The translations under genes and the position numbers were made by a program. The notes below the pieces were generated by a model, which searched no databases, was not told the origin of the DNA, and worked only from the letters and a program-made list of their open reading frames with translations. Below are positions 34,918 to 45,879 of a stretch of DNA of 64,000 nt, one piece after another. Position 1 is the stretch's first letter; each line of letters starts with the position of its first letter. The stretch is from Isoetes taiwanensis (taxonomy: Eukaryota > Streptophyta > Lycopodiopsida > Isoetales > Isoetaceae), in contig JAJEKV010000104.1 in NCBI GenBank assembly GCA_021234155.1, forward strand, positions 3,461,985 to 3,525,984, given 5' to 3'.

Positions 34918-36160
34918 CCATCCCCCTCCTACGATGGCGACGAGTCCTCGAAGCTGGGGCCGGAGTACTCAGACTTGGCTTATGCGGGTAACGTCGGTGA
35001 AACTCCGCAATTTTGTCAGGTGCATTAGTCAGATTCTCGGCAGGCTCCCAGGTTCTGTCACTTGGTGAGTAACCTTCCCAATCGACGAAGTAATACAATC
35101 GTCGACGAAGAAACTTGGAGTCCAGAATCTCTCGAACCTCGAACTCCTCATGATCATCAATCTCGACTGGTGATGGAGGTGGAGGGGGTTCTAACAAAGA
35201 CACATGAAACACTGGGTGAAGCCGGACTGATGGCGGAAGCTCCAGACGGAAAGCAGCATCACCAACTCGTTCAATGATCCGATAGGGACCTAAGCGCCGG
35301 TAGTCGAGCTTGTTACAAGGGCGAGCTGTCGGCAAATCCCGACGCAAGAGCCAAACAAGATCACCAACTGCAAAATGAGGAGCGTCCTGACGATGCTGAT
35401 CTGCATGATGACGATAACGTGCTTGGGCCTGGAGAAGATGGTGCTGAAGATCATCCTGAAGCATGCGGAGCTTCTCGAGCCTGTCCTCGGCACTGGGATT
35501 GACTGAATCATATCCGGGAGCAATCAAAGACCACCGGGGATGCATGCCGAAATTAATAAAGAACGGAGTCTGGCCTGTGGAGGCATGGACAGAATTATTA
35601 TAAGCAAATTCTGCCAGCGGTAGCCAATCAACCCAGTCATCCTGCTGATAATTGATGAAGCATCGCAAATACTGCTCAAGGGTTTGATTAGTGCGCTCCA
35701 CTTGTCCATTGGTCTCTGGATGATGTCCAGAAGAGAGCGAACATTCCACATGCAAGAGTTGCAATAGACGCTTCCAAAAACTGGCAACAAATTGAGGGCC
35801 GCGGTCACTGACAATGTTATCTGGTAAGCCATGGAGTCGAACCACCTCTCGAAGCAAGAGAACCGCTGTGGCTTCACTAGAGATAGAAGTGCTGCAAGGA
35901 ACGAAATGTGCCATCTTGGAAAAACGGTCAACAACAACAAGGATGGCGTCATGGCCCTGGGAGGATGGAAGCTCGACAATAAAATCCACTGAAATACTCT
36001 TCCAAGGACTGGCTGGAGGCGGTAAAGGCTGAAGCGAGGCCATGAGGAAGATGCCTTGGAACCTTGGCTCGGCCAATGCGCAGATGTCACAGGGATCGAA
36101 TAAAAGCTTCGGCGGAGCGGCGAAGACCTGGCCACCAATACTCTCGACTAATAAGTTCAA
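34918..36160 (-). CDS. Integrase and chromodomain frame of family B pol
   Basis: Longest open frame of the element (415 codons, minus strand, 36160 to 34913). It shows the integrase zinc-region remnant (CDICALAEPRF), the core WKSISVDFIVELPSSQGHDA and VVVDRFSKMAHFVPC, then SDRGPQFVASFWKRL, HHPETNGQVERTNQTLEQYL (the catalytic D, D, E region) and the HPVFHVSLLEP block. A chromodomain follows with YYFVDWEGYSPSDRTWEP. The stop lies at the polypurine tract. The start is not a real start, since pol is a polyprotein; an upstream frameshift separates it from RNase H. Confidence 0.85.
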
Positions 36161-36755
36161 GAGTGGCTACTCCAAAGTGTCCGGCCAGAGGTGAATCATG
36201 GCAAGCCCAGAAGAACCTCGAAGCCTAGAAGCACCATCCGGCACATATAGAAGCCCATCACGAGCGTAAGTCCATCTCGAACCTCAAAAGCGATTATAGT
36301 CCGATCCCATCTGGCGAGAGGATGATGCAAATAAAGGTGTGAGAATACATCTTGAGCCAATGGATCGGAGGGCAGAGATGCTCGAACAGACTCCAACAAG
36401 GCTGTATCATGAGGCCTCTCGAACAAAGTGAGAGCCATAAGATGGAACTGATCAGGCCCTAAAATAACCTGTGATTGCTAATCATATGCAGGATCACCTA
36501 GTTTGGGCTCAAGGTAGGAGCGTCGAGACAAGGCATCAGGCTTTCCTTGGAGGGATCCAGGACGGTACTTGATCACGACATCAATCCGGGATAATACTTG
36601 AGTATGCCACCGGGCCTGGCGACGGTTGAGCATCGGTGATCTATGTAGACTGTGACCTTATAAGGAGATCCCTCCAGGAAACGTCTTCACTCCTCGAAAG
36701 AATCCACTATCGCCAACAACTCCTTGTCATAAATGGGATAGTTAATTTCAGCAGC
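36161..36755 (-). pseudogene. RNase H to integrase linker of family B pol, frame-shifted
   Basis: Minus strand. Short frames carry [12 protein letters not shown]-like and RPHDTALLESVRASLPSDPL segments that belong to the region between RNase H and integrase. Several stops and shifts are present, for example near 36480 and 36615. Confidence 0.6.
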
Positions 36756-37559
36756 CTAAAACTTTCGTGAATGATAGGCGATTGGATGCAATTCATGGTC
36801 ATCCCCCTCCTGTGACAGGATCCCGCCAAGCGCAAAATCAGAAGCATCTGCTTCAACAACATATGGGCGCAAAGGATCTGCATGAGCAAGAACTGGCGCC
36901 GTGGTGAAAGCATGCTCCAGAGTAACAAACGCAGATTCCGCTTCCACAATCCATTCGAATGGCACGTCCTTGACAGTGAGGCGTGTCAAAGGAAGAGCAA
37001 TCTCCGAATAATCCCGGATGAAATGCCGATAGAAATTGGCAAACCCAAGAAAACACTGAACATCTCGAACGGATGAAGGTGTTTGCCACTCCAGAACAGT
37101 GCTGACCTTTTCAGGATCCATAGAGACTCCATGTGGTGTGATGCGATAGCCAAGGAACTCCACATTATCCTGTTCGAACTGGCACTTCTTAAGTTTGGCA
37201 TATAATCCATGCTTACGAAGCTTTTGAAGGACCTGTCGAACATGTCTTTCATATTCTTCGAGAGTCTTAGAATAAATAAGGATATCATCCAAATAGATGA
37301 TAACAAAAGTGTCTAAGAACTCTCGAAAAACATCATTGTCCATATGCTGGAATACTGCCGGAACATTGGTAAGTCCAAACGGCATAACTGTGTACTCAAA
37401 ATGGCCATACCGAGTACGAAAAGCTGTTTTCCACTCATCACCCTCCCGGATCCGAATAAGATTATAGGCACCCCGAAGATCAATCTTCGTAAAATAGTGC
37501 GCACCTTGGAGTCGTTCCAACAACTCTGGGATCAGAGGAAGCGGATACCGATTTGGCAC
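36756..37559 (-). pseudogene. Reverse transcriptase and RNase H start, family B pol
   Basis: 267 open codons on the minus strand. Motifs: PNRYPLPLIPELLERLQGAH, YFTKIDLRGAYNLIRI, VMPFGLTNVPAVFQHMDND, IIYLDDILIYSK (the catalytic DD), ECQF-type loop QFEQDNVEFLGYRI, LGFANFYRHFIRDYSEIA, and the RNase H opening VVEADASDFALGGILSQEGD. All key residues are present in this segment. The break is a frameshift near 37540 from the upstream half. Confidence 0.85.
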
Positions 37560-38308
37560 TGTGATTTTATTGAGACCACGATAATCAACGACCAGACGCA
37601 GCGAACCATCCTTCTTTTTGACGAAGAAGATAGGCGTTCCAGCAGGGGACTGAGAATGTCGAATGGGGGTCGAATGAAGCCAGTGGCTAAATTCTCTTCA
37701 ATATAATCCCGCAAAACCTTCAACTCAGCGGGAGATAGACCATATATCAGACCATATGGCGGCGTGGTCCCCGGCTGCAAATCAATAGGACAATCATATG
37801 GACGACGCCAATCAATCTGCGGGTTATGTACTTCGAGCCAGGGCAGACCCAAGACTATTGGCGCATGAGGGCTAGCAATGAGATTGAAGGAAATACGACA
37901 AGAAACTCCCTCGAACAAAACCTGAAGAGGCGCAGTACATTCTGTGACTGCACCCGAGGAGATTTCCCGTCCATCAATCACTTCGACAGAAGCAGGATGC
38001 TCAACCTTGCTTCTAGGGATGGCGTGCTTACTGGCAAACGCACTATCCATAAAGCAAGCATTTGCACCACAATCAAGTTGCGCCAACACTCGCAATTCTC
38101 CAACTTCTGGTTTCAATGATATAGGGATGAAGAATGTCTTGCTGACCTTATCTGATGGAATAAACATATCAGGAAATGTGGAAGGAGTCTGAGAAAAGGC
38201 GGCCAGCCGACGAGAGACTCCTACTACTCGGACCGGCCCCTGAAGTTTTCCGACCGATTTAGAAGGCGCCGCACGGGGCATCCACGGCGATATGGCCAGC
38301 TCCTCCAC
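37532..38308 (-). pseudogene. Aspartic protease and reverse transcriptase N-terminus, family B
   Basis: 258 open codons. The protease has VLAQLDCGANACFMDSAFA, where retroviral-type proteases have D-S/T-G; here it is D-C-G. The flap and second conserved region (PIVLGLPWLEVHNPQIDW) follow. Then the reverse transcriptase start TTPPYGLIYGLSPAELKVLR and DYIEENLATGFIRPP. A shift near 37640-37660 moves the frame before RT motif A. Confidence 0.75.
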
Positions 38309-38344
38309 GGTAGAGGCAAAGATTAGCCTCTCTCGACGCCGCTG

Positions 38345-39180
38345 CTTCTACGATAAGGGTCCTCGAACTGCCCGATCAATGCGCATAGGCTCAGTCCGGA
38401 TCCGCTAGATTCTGATAAGGCCGAGAAGGCGAGCTATAGGTGCTTGTGTAATTGGAAAGACCTGACTACGTCTCTCTTGCCTACGTTCGAAGAGCCCACA
38501 TCGAACTGCAAATCTGATGGCTTCTTCCAAACTCTGGGGATCCTCCATAGACAACAACATATCTTTGACATCCTCTCGTAACCCCTTCGAAAACAATCTC
38601 GAAGTGCAATATCATCCCAGGCGATTATCTCTCACGCAATTTGACGAAATTCGATGCATATCTTGGAAGGCAGCGAGAGCCTTGCCTTAAATTGCAAAGT
38701 TTTGTGGATCGCTGTCTTGTGACAATCGGTGTCTCCAAAGCATGCTTCGAAGTTCTGCAGCGTGAAAGCAAAGAAAATCTTGCAACTCGGGGCTCCTTTC
38801 TCCAATAAAGGAGCAAACCAACTTAGAGCTGGCCCTATGAGAAGAGAACCAATCAGCCCCACTTGTTCTTGAGCTGTGGGATATCTATGAGGATGGAGTT
38901 GAATCACAAGCATGATCTGATTCAAAAAACCACGGAGTGCCGTCAAACTTCTCTGGCAGGCTGATCTTAGGCTCTGATAGCCTCAATCCCGAGCTAGAAG
39001 CAGATTCATGTGAAGCAATACGTTCCTTAAGCTCTTTATTGTCCAAGCGCAAATCGGCCGGCATACTTGAACAAGCTGCTGGACCTGTTGTAATAAAGTC
39101 GGAACCTCCTCCATAGATATAAAATCACCAACTATGAGCAAAAAAATGTTTAGGATCAGAGCAGACAAGAACCGGTAAGG
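38345..39180 (-). pseudogene. Gag of family B, broken
   Basis: Minus-strand frames 38946-38632 (VGLIGSLLIGPALSWFAPLL, the gag core 'G.A..W' block) and 38596-38405 (FSKGLREDVKDMLLSMEDPQ). I see no CCHC zinc knuckle. Several stops and shifts. Confidence 0.65.
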
Positions 39181-39195
39181 GATTCCGGTTCAAAC

Positions 39196-39689
39196 TGTCA
39201 TGAACCTACTCGAAAACAAGGAAAATACGTGGAAAATACGCAAGAAAATACGGAAGAAATACGCCAAGATTGGCAAAGAATCTGATATATGAACAGGAAT
39301 CAAGAATACAATAGCCCGAAGGCAAGCAGGAATACGAGACAGATGCCTAGAAGGCTCAAGACTGGCGTTGAACCGGAATGGTTTGACAAGAAGGAGGTGC
39401 CTCCTTATATATCTAGACCAACGGTCAGGATCGCGCCAAGTGTTGCGCATGCATTTAGGTTCTAGAATATTCTAGAACCTTCTGGAGATAGTCCCACATA
39501 TGAGGAAGACGTGAAGGAATGTCTTCAACAACTATTAGTAGCGCACTTAGCAAGGGTGTGTGACTCGTAACTGGAAGGTTGCGAGTTCAAACCTTGTCTT
39601 GTGCAACTACCCTTTTGCATCCGTGTGACGACCATCTTTACATAGGAGTATAATGTTCGTATGATACGAATATCCGTATGGTCGTCACA
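39196..39689 (-). repeat. 5' LTR of family B element (494 bp)
   Basis: Plus-strand reading TGTCATGAAC ... GTCGTCACA, ending at 39689, followed by the target duplication GTGGG. It lacks the 22 bp found in the left copy. Confidence 0.95.
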
Positions 39690-40082
39690 GTGGGTATGGT
39701 GTTTCTGGCCATGCCAATGTGGTAGGTGTACAACCTGGTATTTCTGGCCATGGGTGTTTCTGGTCATGGGCTTCTGACCATAGGATACAAATGTTATAGA
39801 GGCATCCCATTGACATAGTGTAGATAAATATTGTGATACAAATTTGCAACCCAACATGGAGTTGCATCTCACAACATCTTGAGACATGTAATTGGAACAT
39901 AATATCTAAAACATTGAGTTGCAACCCATAAGATCTCAATTGCAACCGATTAAATCTCAATTGGAATAATTTAATAATGTTAAGAACGTTGGAAGACAAT
40001 ATCTAAAACATTGAATTGCAACTTCGAACACGTGAATGCAACTCATTATTAAATAGAAATCTATATAATGCAACTCATACAT

Positions 40083-40612
40083 ATGTTTCTGGCCAAGGGC
40101 ATGGTGTTTCTGGCCAGAGCCTTGGTGTTTCTGCCCAAGGACATGGTGTTTCTGGCCAGAGCAATGGTGTTTCTGGCCACAAGCCTGGTATTTCTGGCCA
40201 AGACATGGTGTTTCTGGCCAGAGGCAAGGTGTTTCTGGCCAGAGGCATGGTGTTTCTGGCCACAAGAATAGTGTTTCGGGCCGAGGCATTGGTGTTTCCG
40301 GCGGATGCAAGGTGTTTTTGGCGAGAGCGGTGGTGTTTCCGGCGGGCGGTGTTTTCTAGTTAAGGGCATGGTGTTTCTGGCCAGAACCGTGGTGTTTTTG
40401 GCCAAACATTGGTGTTTCTGGCCACAAGCATGGTGTTTCACAGGCATGGTGTTTCTGGCCACAAGGATGGTGTTTTTGGCCAAAGCATTGGTGTTTCTGG
40501 CCAGAGGGATTGTGTTTTTGGCCAGGGCCTTGGTGTTTCTGGCCAGGCATTGGTGTTTCTAGCCGTAAGCATGGTGTTTCTGGCCAGAGTCATGGTGTTT
40601 CTGGCCAAGCCT
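40083..40612 (+). repeat. 21-bp minisatellite array, left arm of MULE
   Basis: About 25 copies of a 20-21 bp unit with consensus TGGTGTTTCTGGCCAnnngca. Further isolated units lie at 39695-39770 and 40919-40957. The 21-bp period (7 codons) keeps several frames open by chance on both strands, so long frames here are not genes. Confidence 0.95.
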
Positions 40613-41190
40613 GCAAATGCTATACAAGCATCCCACCAATCATGTTCACGCTATTAATGATCTCTAGCTATTGACATAGTGTAGAAAAGTATTGTGAATA
40701 CAAAGTTGCAATCCACTAATTGTAAAAACATCTGATTGGAAAACAACTGTTAAAACATTGAATTGCAACCCACAACATCTTAATTGCAACTTATTATTAA
40801 TTAAAAATCTCAGCTGGAAGTGACAACCTGAAAATGTATAGAACATTGAATTGTAACTTTCAAATCTCAAATGGAAATGATGATTTAATAATGTATTGAC
40901 TAAGGAAGGTGTATGTTATGGTGTTTCTGGCTGGGTGTTTCTGGCCATAAGCATGGGTAAATTTATTGTCAGGGGAATAGTCTTAACTGCACCTGAAGTT
41001 TGAAGTGGATCGAAACTAAATATTCTTTAAACATCAATGTCAATGGTACGACAACAATCATGACTACAATTTTAAATTTGAGGGCAAATCTAATGGTTCA
41101 AAATAGAATGTTCCTGTCTGAAACTGTCTTGGTCGAAACAGAAAAACAGAGAGCATCCCGTAAAAAATAGGGCATCTTTCTGGCGCAGGT

Positions 41191-42029
41191 ATGGCGGCCT
41201 CCGGCTCTGGCGACTCCAAAATGGCGAGGTGGGGCTATCGCAATGCGAGGGAGGAAGATGAGAGCGCGAGCTCTGGGAGCTCAGGATGGTATTATAGTTC
41301 GGGGGAAGCATCCTCAGAGGAAGAAGGGTTAGTCGAGGGAGCCGAGTGCTCAAAGAAAATGGCCGTCAAAGATGATGAGCAGATTGAGAATGATAGTGAG
41401 GAAGATGCATCTCCAGAAGAAGTTCTGTTGCAAATGAAAGCGAAGGCAAAAGAAAAACAGCCAGGGCAGCCAAATGCTTTGCAAACTCAGTCTTTGAGAG
41501 AGATCAAGAAGCTAAAAAGGACAGATAGGGGAAGCCCACCGCGTGGAGTACCTCAGGATGCCAAAGTTATTGCTGCTTACTCAGAGGAGGATTCCGAGAT
41601 TGATGAAGCAGCTTGGGAACGTAGGTATTACTACAGCAACAAAAAAAATAGGCATGTTTGTTTATTTCAAGGTTGTGTGTGGTCTTCTATTAAAAAGCAA
41701 AGGCTGCAAGATCACTTGGATGTGGTTGTGCAGGGTGCTCCAAAGGGCAGAAAGAGGTTGGCTATCACGAAGCAGAAAAGAAGGGGCGAGATTTTTCCGA
41801 GTATGCTTTGAGGCGAGCCCTTGATCCAGAGTATAAGTACAAGGTAAATCTGGCCAGGTTTTTGAAGAGATGCAAAGAGCTAGCTCTGGGTGCTGGCCGG
41901 GCTATGCTCCAGAATATTGAAGATGGGGAGGACAAAGAGAACACTTTGGAGTCTGGACAGCTTCTTGGATATGGCAGAAGGAGGACTAGGGCAAAGGTAG
42001 ATGGTTTGGACTGTGCAAAAGTGCAATAG
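41191..42029 (+). pseudogene. Upstream exon region of MULE gene, zinc-finger-like
   Basis: The frame from ATG 41191 gives an acidic Ser-rich N-terminus (RNAREEDESASSGSSG), a KAKAKEKQPGQPN segment and the C2H2/BED-like HVCLFQGCVWSSIKKQRLQD plus HL. The continuing frame (41808-42029, LARFLKRCKELALGAGRAML) looks like the same gene after a 1-nt shift near 41800. The first ATG lies right after a TTCTGGCGCAG acceptor-like word, so an earlier exon may exist. It may be a DNA-binding N-terminus of the transposase or an accessory protein. I do not recognise the family. Confidence 0.45.
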
Positions 42030-42439
42030 CCCGTGCAAGGATGGCGAATCAGAGGATGGGTTTGGAAGAGCAGATGGATATGCAGAAGTCTGGGGATGGA
42101 ATCTGGCTACGGAGATCGAACATGGTAAAACAAAGCAAAGAAATGGCTTCAGAATATTCAGCAGGATCATGGGCAGGGCAGATTTGTTTTTTTTCCTATC
42201 TGCACTTTCCTCTATGGCTTTTGCAACGCGTTTTGGATTTGTCACCAATAAACCGCCACCAACAGCCTGGCAAATACAAAGCGATATAAACTGTTTTGTA
42301 TTGTCTCAATCATCTTGATCAAAAGGATCTTTGGTAGAAATAATGGGATACTCAGAACAAAAATCTTGGTACATTTCTATCATTTGAGCTCCAGTCTTCT
42401 TCATTTTTCCGGAATTGTTGGGTGTTTTGAAAGGACGCC

Positions 42440-42608
42440 CGTATATGGAGTTCGGGATCTGGTGTTTCTGGACAAATTACCTCCGGTATTTCTGGACGTC
42501 CAGAAACAGCCAATGCATGCCCATCTACTGATCCATGGATGCATCGATGCCCAGGACGCCCGAGGATCCATGCATCCCAGGCATCTTGAACCGTGCGGTT
42601 GAACCACG
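42440..42608 (+). repeat. 168-bp dispersed repeat, copy 2
   Basis: Close match to 34089-34256. Here it lies between the zinc-finger-like exon and the transposase exons, inside the MULE. Confidence 0.85.
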
Positions 42609-42959
42609 CTGTTTTTTGAAGGCAGTTGGACGTGACACTTTTTTTTACTTGTAACTGTGGTAGTGTCCCCTGTACTTGTTTGTACATGTGCATTTAATGA
42701 ATGTGGTGGTGGTATTTCCATTCCGAGGTTGGTGGGGTATTTCTGGCCCAATTCAAACGGAATTGGGGGATCTTTGCTGTTACCACAGAAACCAGTCCGG
42801 CCCTGTTCGAAACGATCCATTGGAACGCCTGGGTTCCGGCCAGGCATAGAGGCAGAGGATAATGATATCGAGGTAGAACAGGTAAGGTTAGACATAGCTT
42901 CACATTGGGTTTAGTTTTAGCAGTGTGCCAAATCTCTGTAGTCATTTTTGTCTTCCAGA

Positions 42960-45118
42960 CTCTTTTGCATTTCCCGGTTCAAGATCCCCCCCTCGGTGTA
43001 TTTTCGAGGCTGCAATTGCAATGGGAGATAGAGCAGCATTCTGTTGTGCAAGTAACCTACCCTGGACACCAAACTATTCCAGTGCATGCATGCTATATCC
43101 CCACAAACAGGGTGCAAGATTTCGTGGAAGGGGAGCAGAATTTGCCAGGGTGCAACACCAGCTTCAGGAAGCGTGGATCTCGGGGTAGAGAAGAGGGATC
43201 TGCCAAGAAAAGAGTCGACCAAAATGCCCACCTTAAAATAACCAAGTAAGTGAATTGTTTTGTCATTCAGTTTCATGCTTTTACTGCCTAAATGGCTTCA
43301 CGGAATTTCCAATGAAGTGAACCGTTATTTCTCAGCTGTAGCGTAGCTTTATTGTTGAGACTTATTGCTTAGGTTTGTAACTGAACAACTATTTCTCAAT
43401 TGTAGCTACTGGTGCAGCTATGGCCCTGAAGATTATCGTGAACGTTCTCGGGAGGTCAAAGATAAAACAACCCGAGCTCTAATTGCTGAAGCAAAGAAGA
43501 AGAATCCTTCCTACTCAAAGAGGCAGAGAAGAGGAATGAGTATTAGGCGAGGTTGCAGGTGCCATGTATTTGAGACCTGAGATATATAAAATTACATACT
43601 ATGAGATGAGGCACATTGATAATCAAGAGAAAGTCTGCCGCGCAAGAACAAGGCATGATGTAGCTCCACAGCTATCAAAGGGTAAGAAGGCTTGGGCCTA
43701 CCAACAGTTGCTCCATAACCACACTCCCCAAGAGGTCTTCTGTCAACACGAGGAACAATGGGAGATAGAAAAGAGGATGGATCCCAATGCCCCCAAGAAC
43801 AGAAATGCATTCTTAGTCATGGATGATTTATATAATTTGTCCCACAAGCTGGCTGCTGACACGTGGACGCTGCACAAGAATGTGGCCACAAGTGTTAGGA
43901 TGTGGGTTGATTTACATCAAGAGGATGTGTTCTTGTATCAGGAGGGAGTCCCTTTCACATTGGGCATCATCACACCCTTCCAAATGAAGATCCTGTTAGA
44001 GCATGGAAGGGGGAATGCTGTAGCCTTGGATTCAACCTTCAAGACCAATGATCATTGCTACAGCCTTTATACCTTGCTAGTTTATGATCCGCATGGAAAT
44101 GGTGTCCCTATTGCTTGGGTTCTATCCTCTAGTGCCACCGAGGAGGACATCCATCCTTGGCTGATTGCAATGAAGAACCGCATACATAGGGAAGACCCAA
44201 CTTGGGAACCTGCATGCTTCATTGTAGATGATGCACATGCTGAAATCAATGCCTTGAAGGATGTTTGGCCCGAAACCAAAATTCAGTTGTGTATTTGGCA
44301 TGTTCGAAGAAACTGGATGAAGTTGCTTTTAAAGCATGAAGAACAAGAAGGTTGGGGGAATGTTTAAGGATCTTGGTCATATTATGTATGCCACTAAAGT
44401 AGATATTGACCCAAGAAGGACTAGTGATTATGTGGAAGCATGCACCAAAGAGGCCAAGAAGTTGTTGGATGAATTCAAGGAAAAGTACAAGATGTGGAAG
44501 AGGGTTGTGAGGTATATGAACAGAGTTTGGACCAATAACATCACACATTGGATAATTGCCACAAGGATGTATCCACACGCTAACCAAGAGACTAGTGCTG
44601 GTATAGAGTCCTACCATGGGCACATGAAGAGGAGATTAGAGGTATCCAAGCATGCCTTGAGATGAAGGAGAATAGATTGGCTCATCTACATGCTTACATG
44701 TATATTACAAACTCACTTGTCCTTTGATAGGTTCACGAAGGATTCGGGTTTTAAAACCAACAAGAGACAGGAGCATATAGTTTAGACTGCCATCATAGGT
44801 GCTCGCGAACTTCCAGATGAAGCTGTTAGATGGCTGAACTTCAAGGAGGGGAGAGCCGAGGTGTGGAGTCAAAACATGGACAACTGGGATGATAACCGAG
44901 AGGCTTTGCCTTACTTAGTGGATGTTGCACATGAACATTGGTCATCATGTGATTGTCCATGGGGTATGAAAAGGAATATGTGCAAGCATCAAGTTAAGGT
45001 GATCAGGACGATGTCCAAGTACAAAGAGGGTGACATTCTAAGGTTTTGTGGTACTCTATATATATGGTTCTTAGGCTGGCGGGATGTCCAATCTAAGGTG
45101 CTTTTCCGAGGCATATGA
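42960..45118 (+). pseudogene. MULE transposase (DDE) with SWIM zinc finger, broken
   Basis: Exons: 42960-43244 (acceptor TTGTCTTCCAG, donor AAG|GTAAGT) and from about 43407 (acceptor CAATTGTAG). N-terminal part: YWCSYGPEDYRERSREVKDK and RRGCRCHV (Cys/His cluster as in FLYWCH-type MULE N-termini), then YLRPEIYKITYYEMRHID. The MULE core has the three acidic residues: VALDSTFKTN, FIVDDAHAEI and SAGIESYHGHMK. The helper motif QLCIWHVRRNW precedes the last. The SWIM zinc finger is CDCPWGMKRNMCKH (C-x-C-x8-C-x-H). Breaks: 1-nt shifts near 43565 and 44335, and stops between 44665 and 44860. A working transposase would cut and paste the element; this copy cannot. Confidence 0.85.
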
Positions 45119-45605
45119 TGACACCATGCCTTCTTGGGAAGAGGGGCCATGCACAGGAGTTGCATCCGATGATGAAGAATTGGATTTTAAAATTGGAGCT
45201 GGTTTGAGTGAAAACCCCAAGGTGTTACAGAGCATAGACGAAACAATGGCAGGTCCTAAGGATACCATTGCTAGGAGCCCCCAGGTATGGAATGAAGCTA
45301 GGTTCCTTCTAGCTGAACTTAGCAATAAGCTGGCAAGGCTAAGTGAAAGTAGAAATGTCAATACCATGGCACCGAGTCTAGCCATGGTACAAGACTTCAA
45401 TGGGAAGACCATTGCTAGACCAGTACCTTTCGTGGAGAGCCACAAGAAGAGGAAGAAGAGGAGTTCACTTAGCGTTTTCTCGAAGGAATGCGAAGATCAT
45501 ATCACACGATGTGAAGGTATTTCAATAATTCTAACACTCTCTTTGAAATTATTTCCTCTACTTGTGGATAGTAATGTTAAGAAGTTAATGCCATGTTGCT
45601 CTTAG
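45084..45605 (+). pseudogene. C-terminal region of MULE gene
   Basis: An open frame of 173 codons in another phase after the SWIM motif: acidic stretch DDTMPSWEEGPCTGVASDDE, then ARFLLAELSNKLARLSESRN and the basic cluster SHKKRKKRSSLSVF, which could be a nuclear signal. Long, poorly conserved tails are usual for MULE transposases. It overlaps the preceding frame by 35 bp, so a shift or intron separates them. Confidence 0.5.
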
Positions 45606-45879
45606 GTGATGGTGGAGGCAATGCCAAGGGGGTCTGACCATGCATGCTGCAGTTAGCATAAAGGGGTATAGTAAATTGTGGATCCTAAAATACCAACCCT
45701 TGAATATTGCTTTCAGAACATTAGTCATATATGTGCTCTATGTTTTGATGCCTTATGATAATTTGAAAGATACTATAGTTGCTCCTTTTGGATACATACG
45801 GATACATATGGATTTTCAATCCAGTCTTGTTGTTAAGTGTGCCAAGTTACGAAGATGCTCATTTGTTTTCTGTTGCAAT

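Larger units (their letters stand above)
34398..39689 (-). mobile_element. Ty3/gypsy LTR retrotransposon, family B, complete with both LTRs
   Basis: Two LTRs (34398-34917 and 39196-39689), each TGTCATGAAC...CGTCACA on the plus strand. The element is flanked by a perfect 5-bp duplication GTGGG (34393-34397 and 39690-39694). The minus strand carries gag, protease, reverse transcriptase, RNase H, integrase and chromodomain in the Ty3/gypsy order. A polypurine tract (34933-34918, AGGAGGGGGATGG) abuts the LTR. The sequence next to the 5' LTR (39195 leftwards, GTTTGAACCGG) does not start with TGG, so the primer site is unclear. About a dozen substitutions and two short indels separate the LTRs, so the insertion is moderately young. 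Its frames are nonetheless broken. Confidence 0.95.

Noticed and set aside
39690-40620. Several long open frames on both strands rich in Trp/Pro/Glu repeats
   Set aside because: They come from a 21-bp minisatellite, whose period is a multiple of three, so open frames appear in several phases by chance. No start context or domain.
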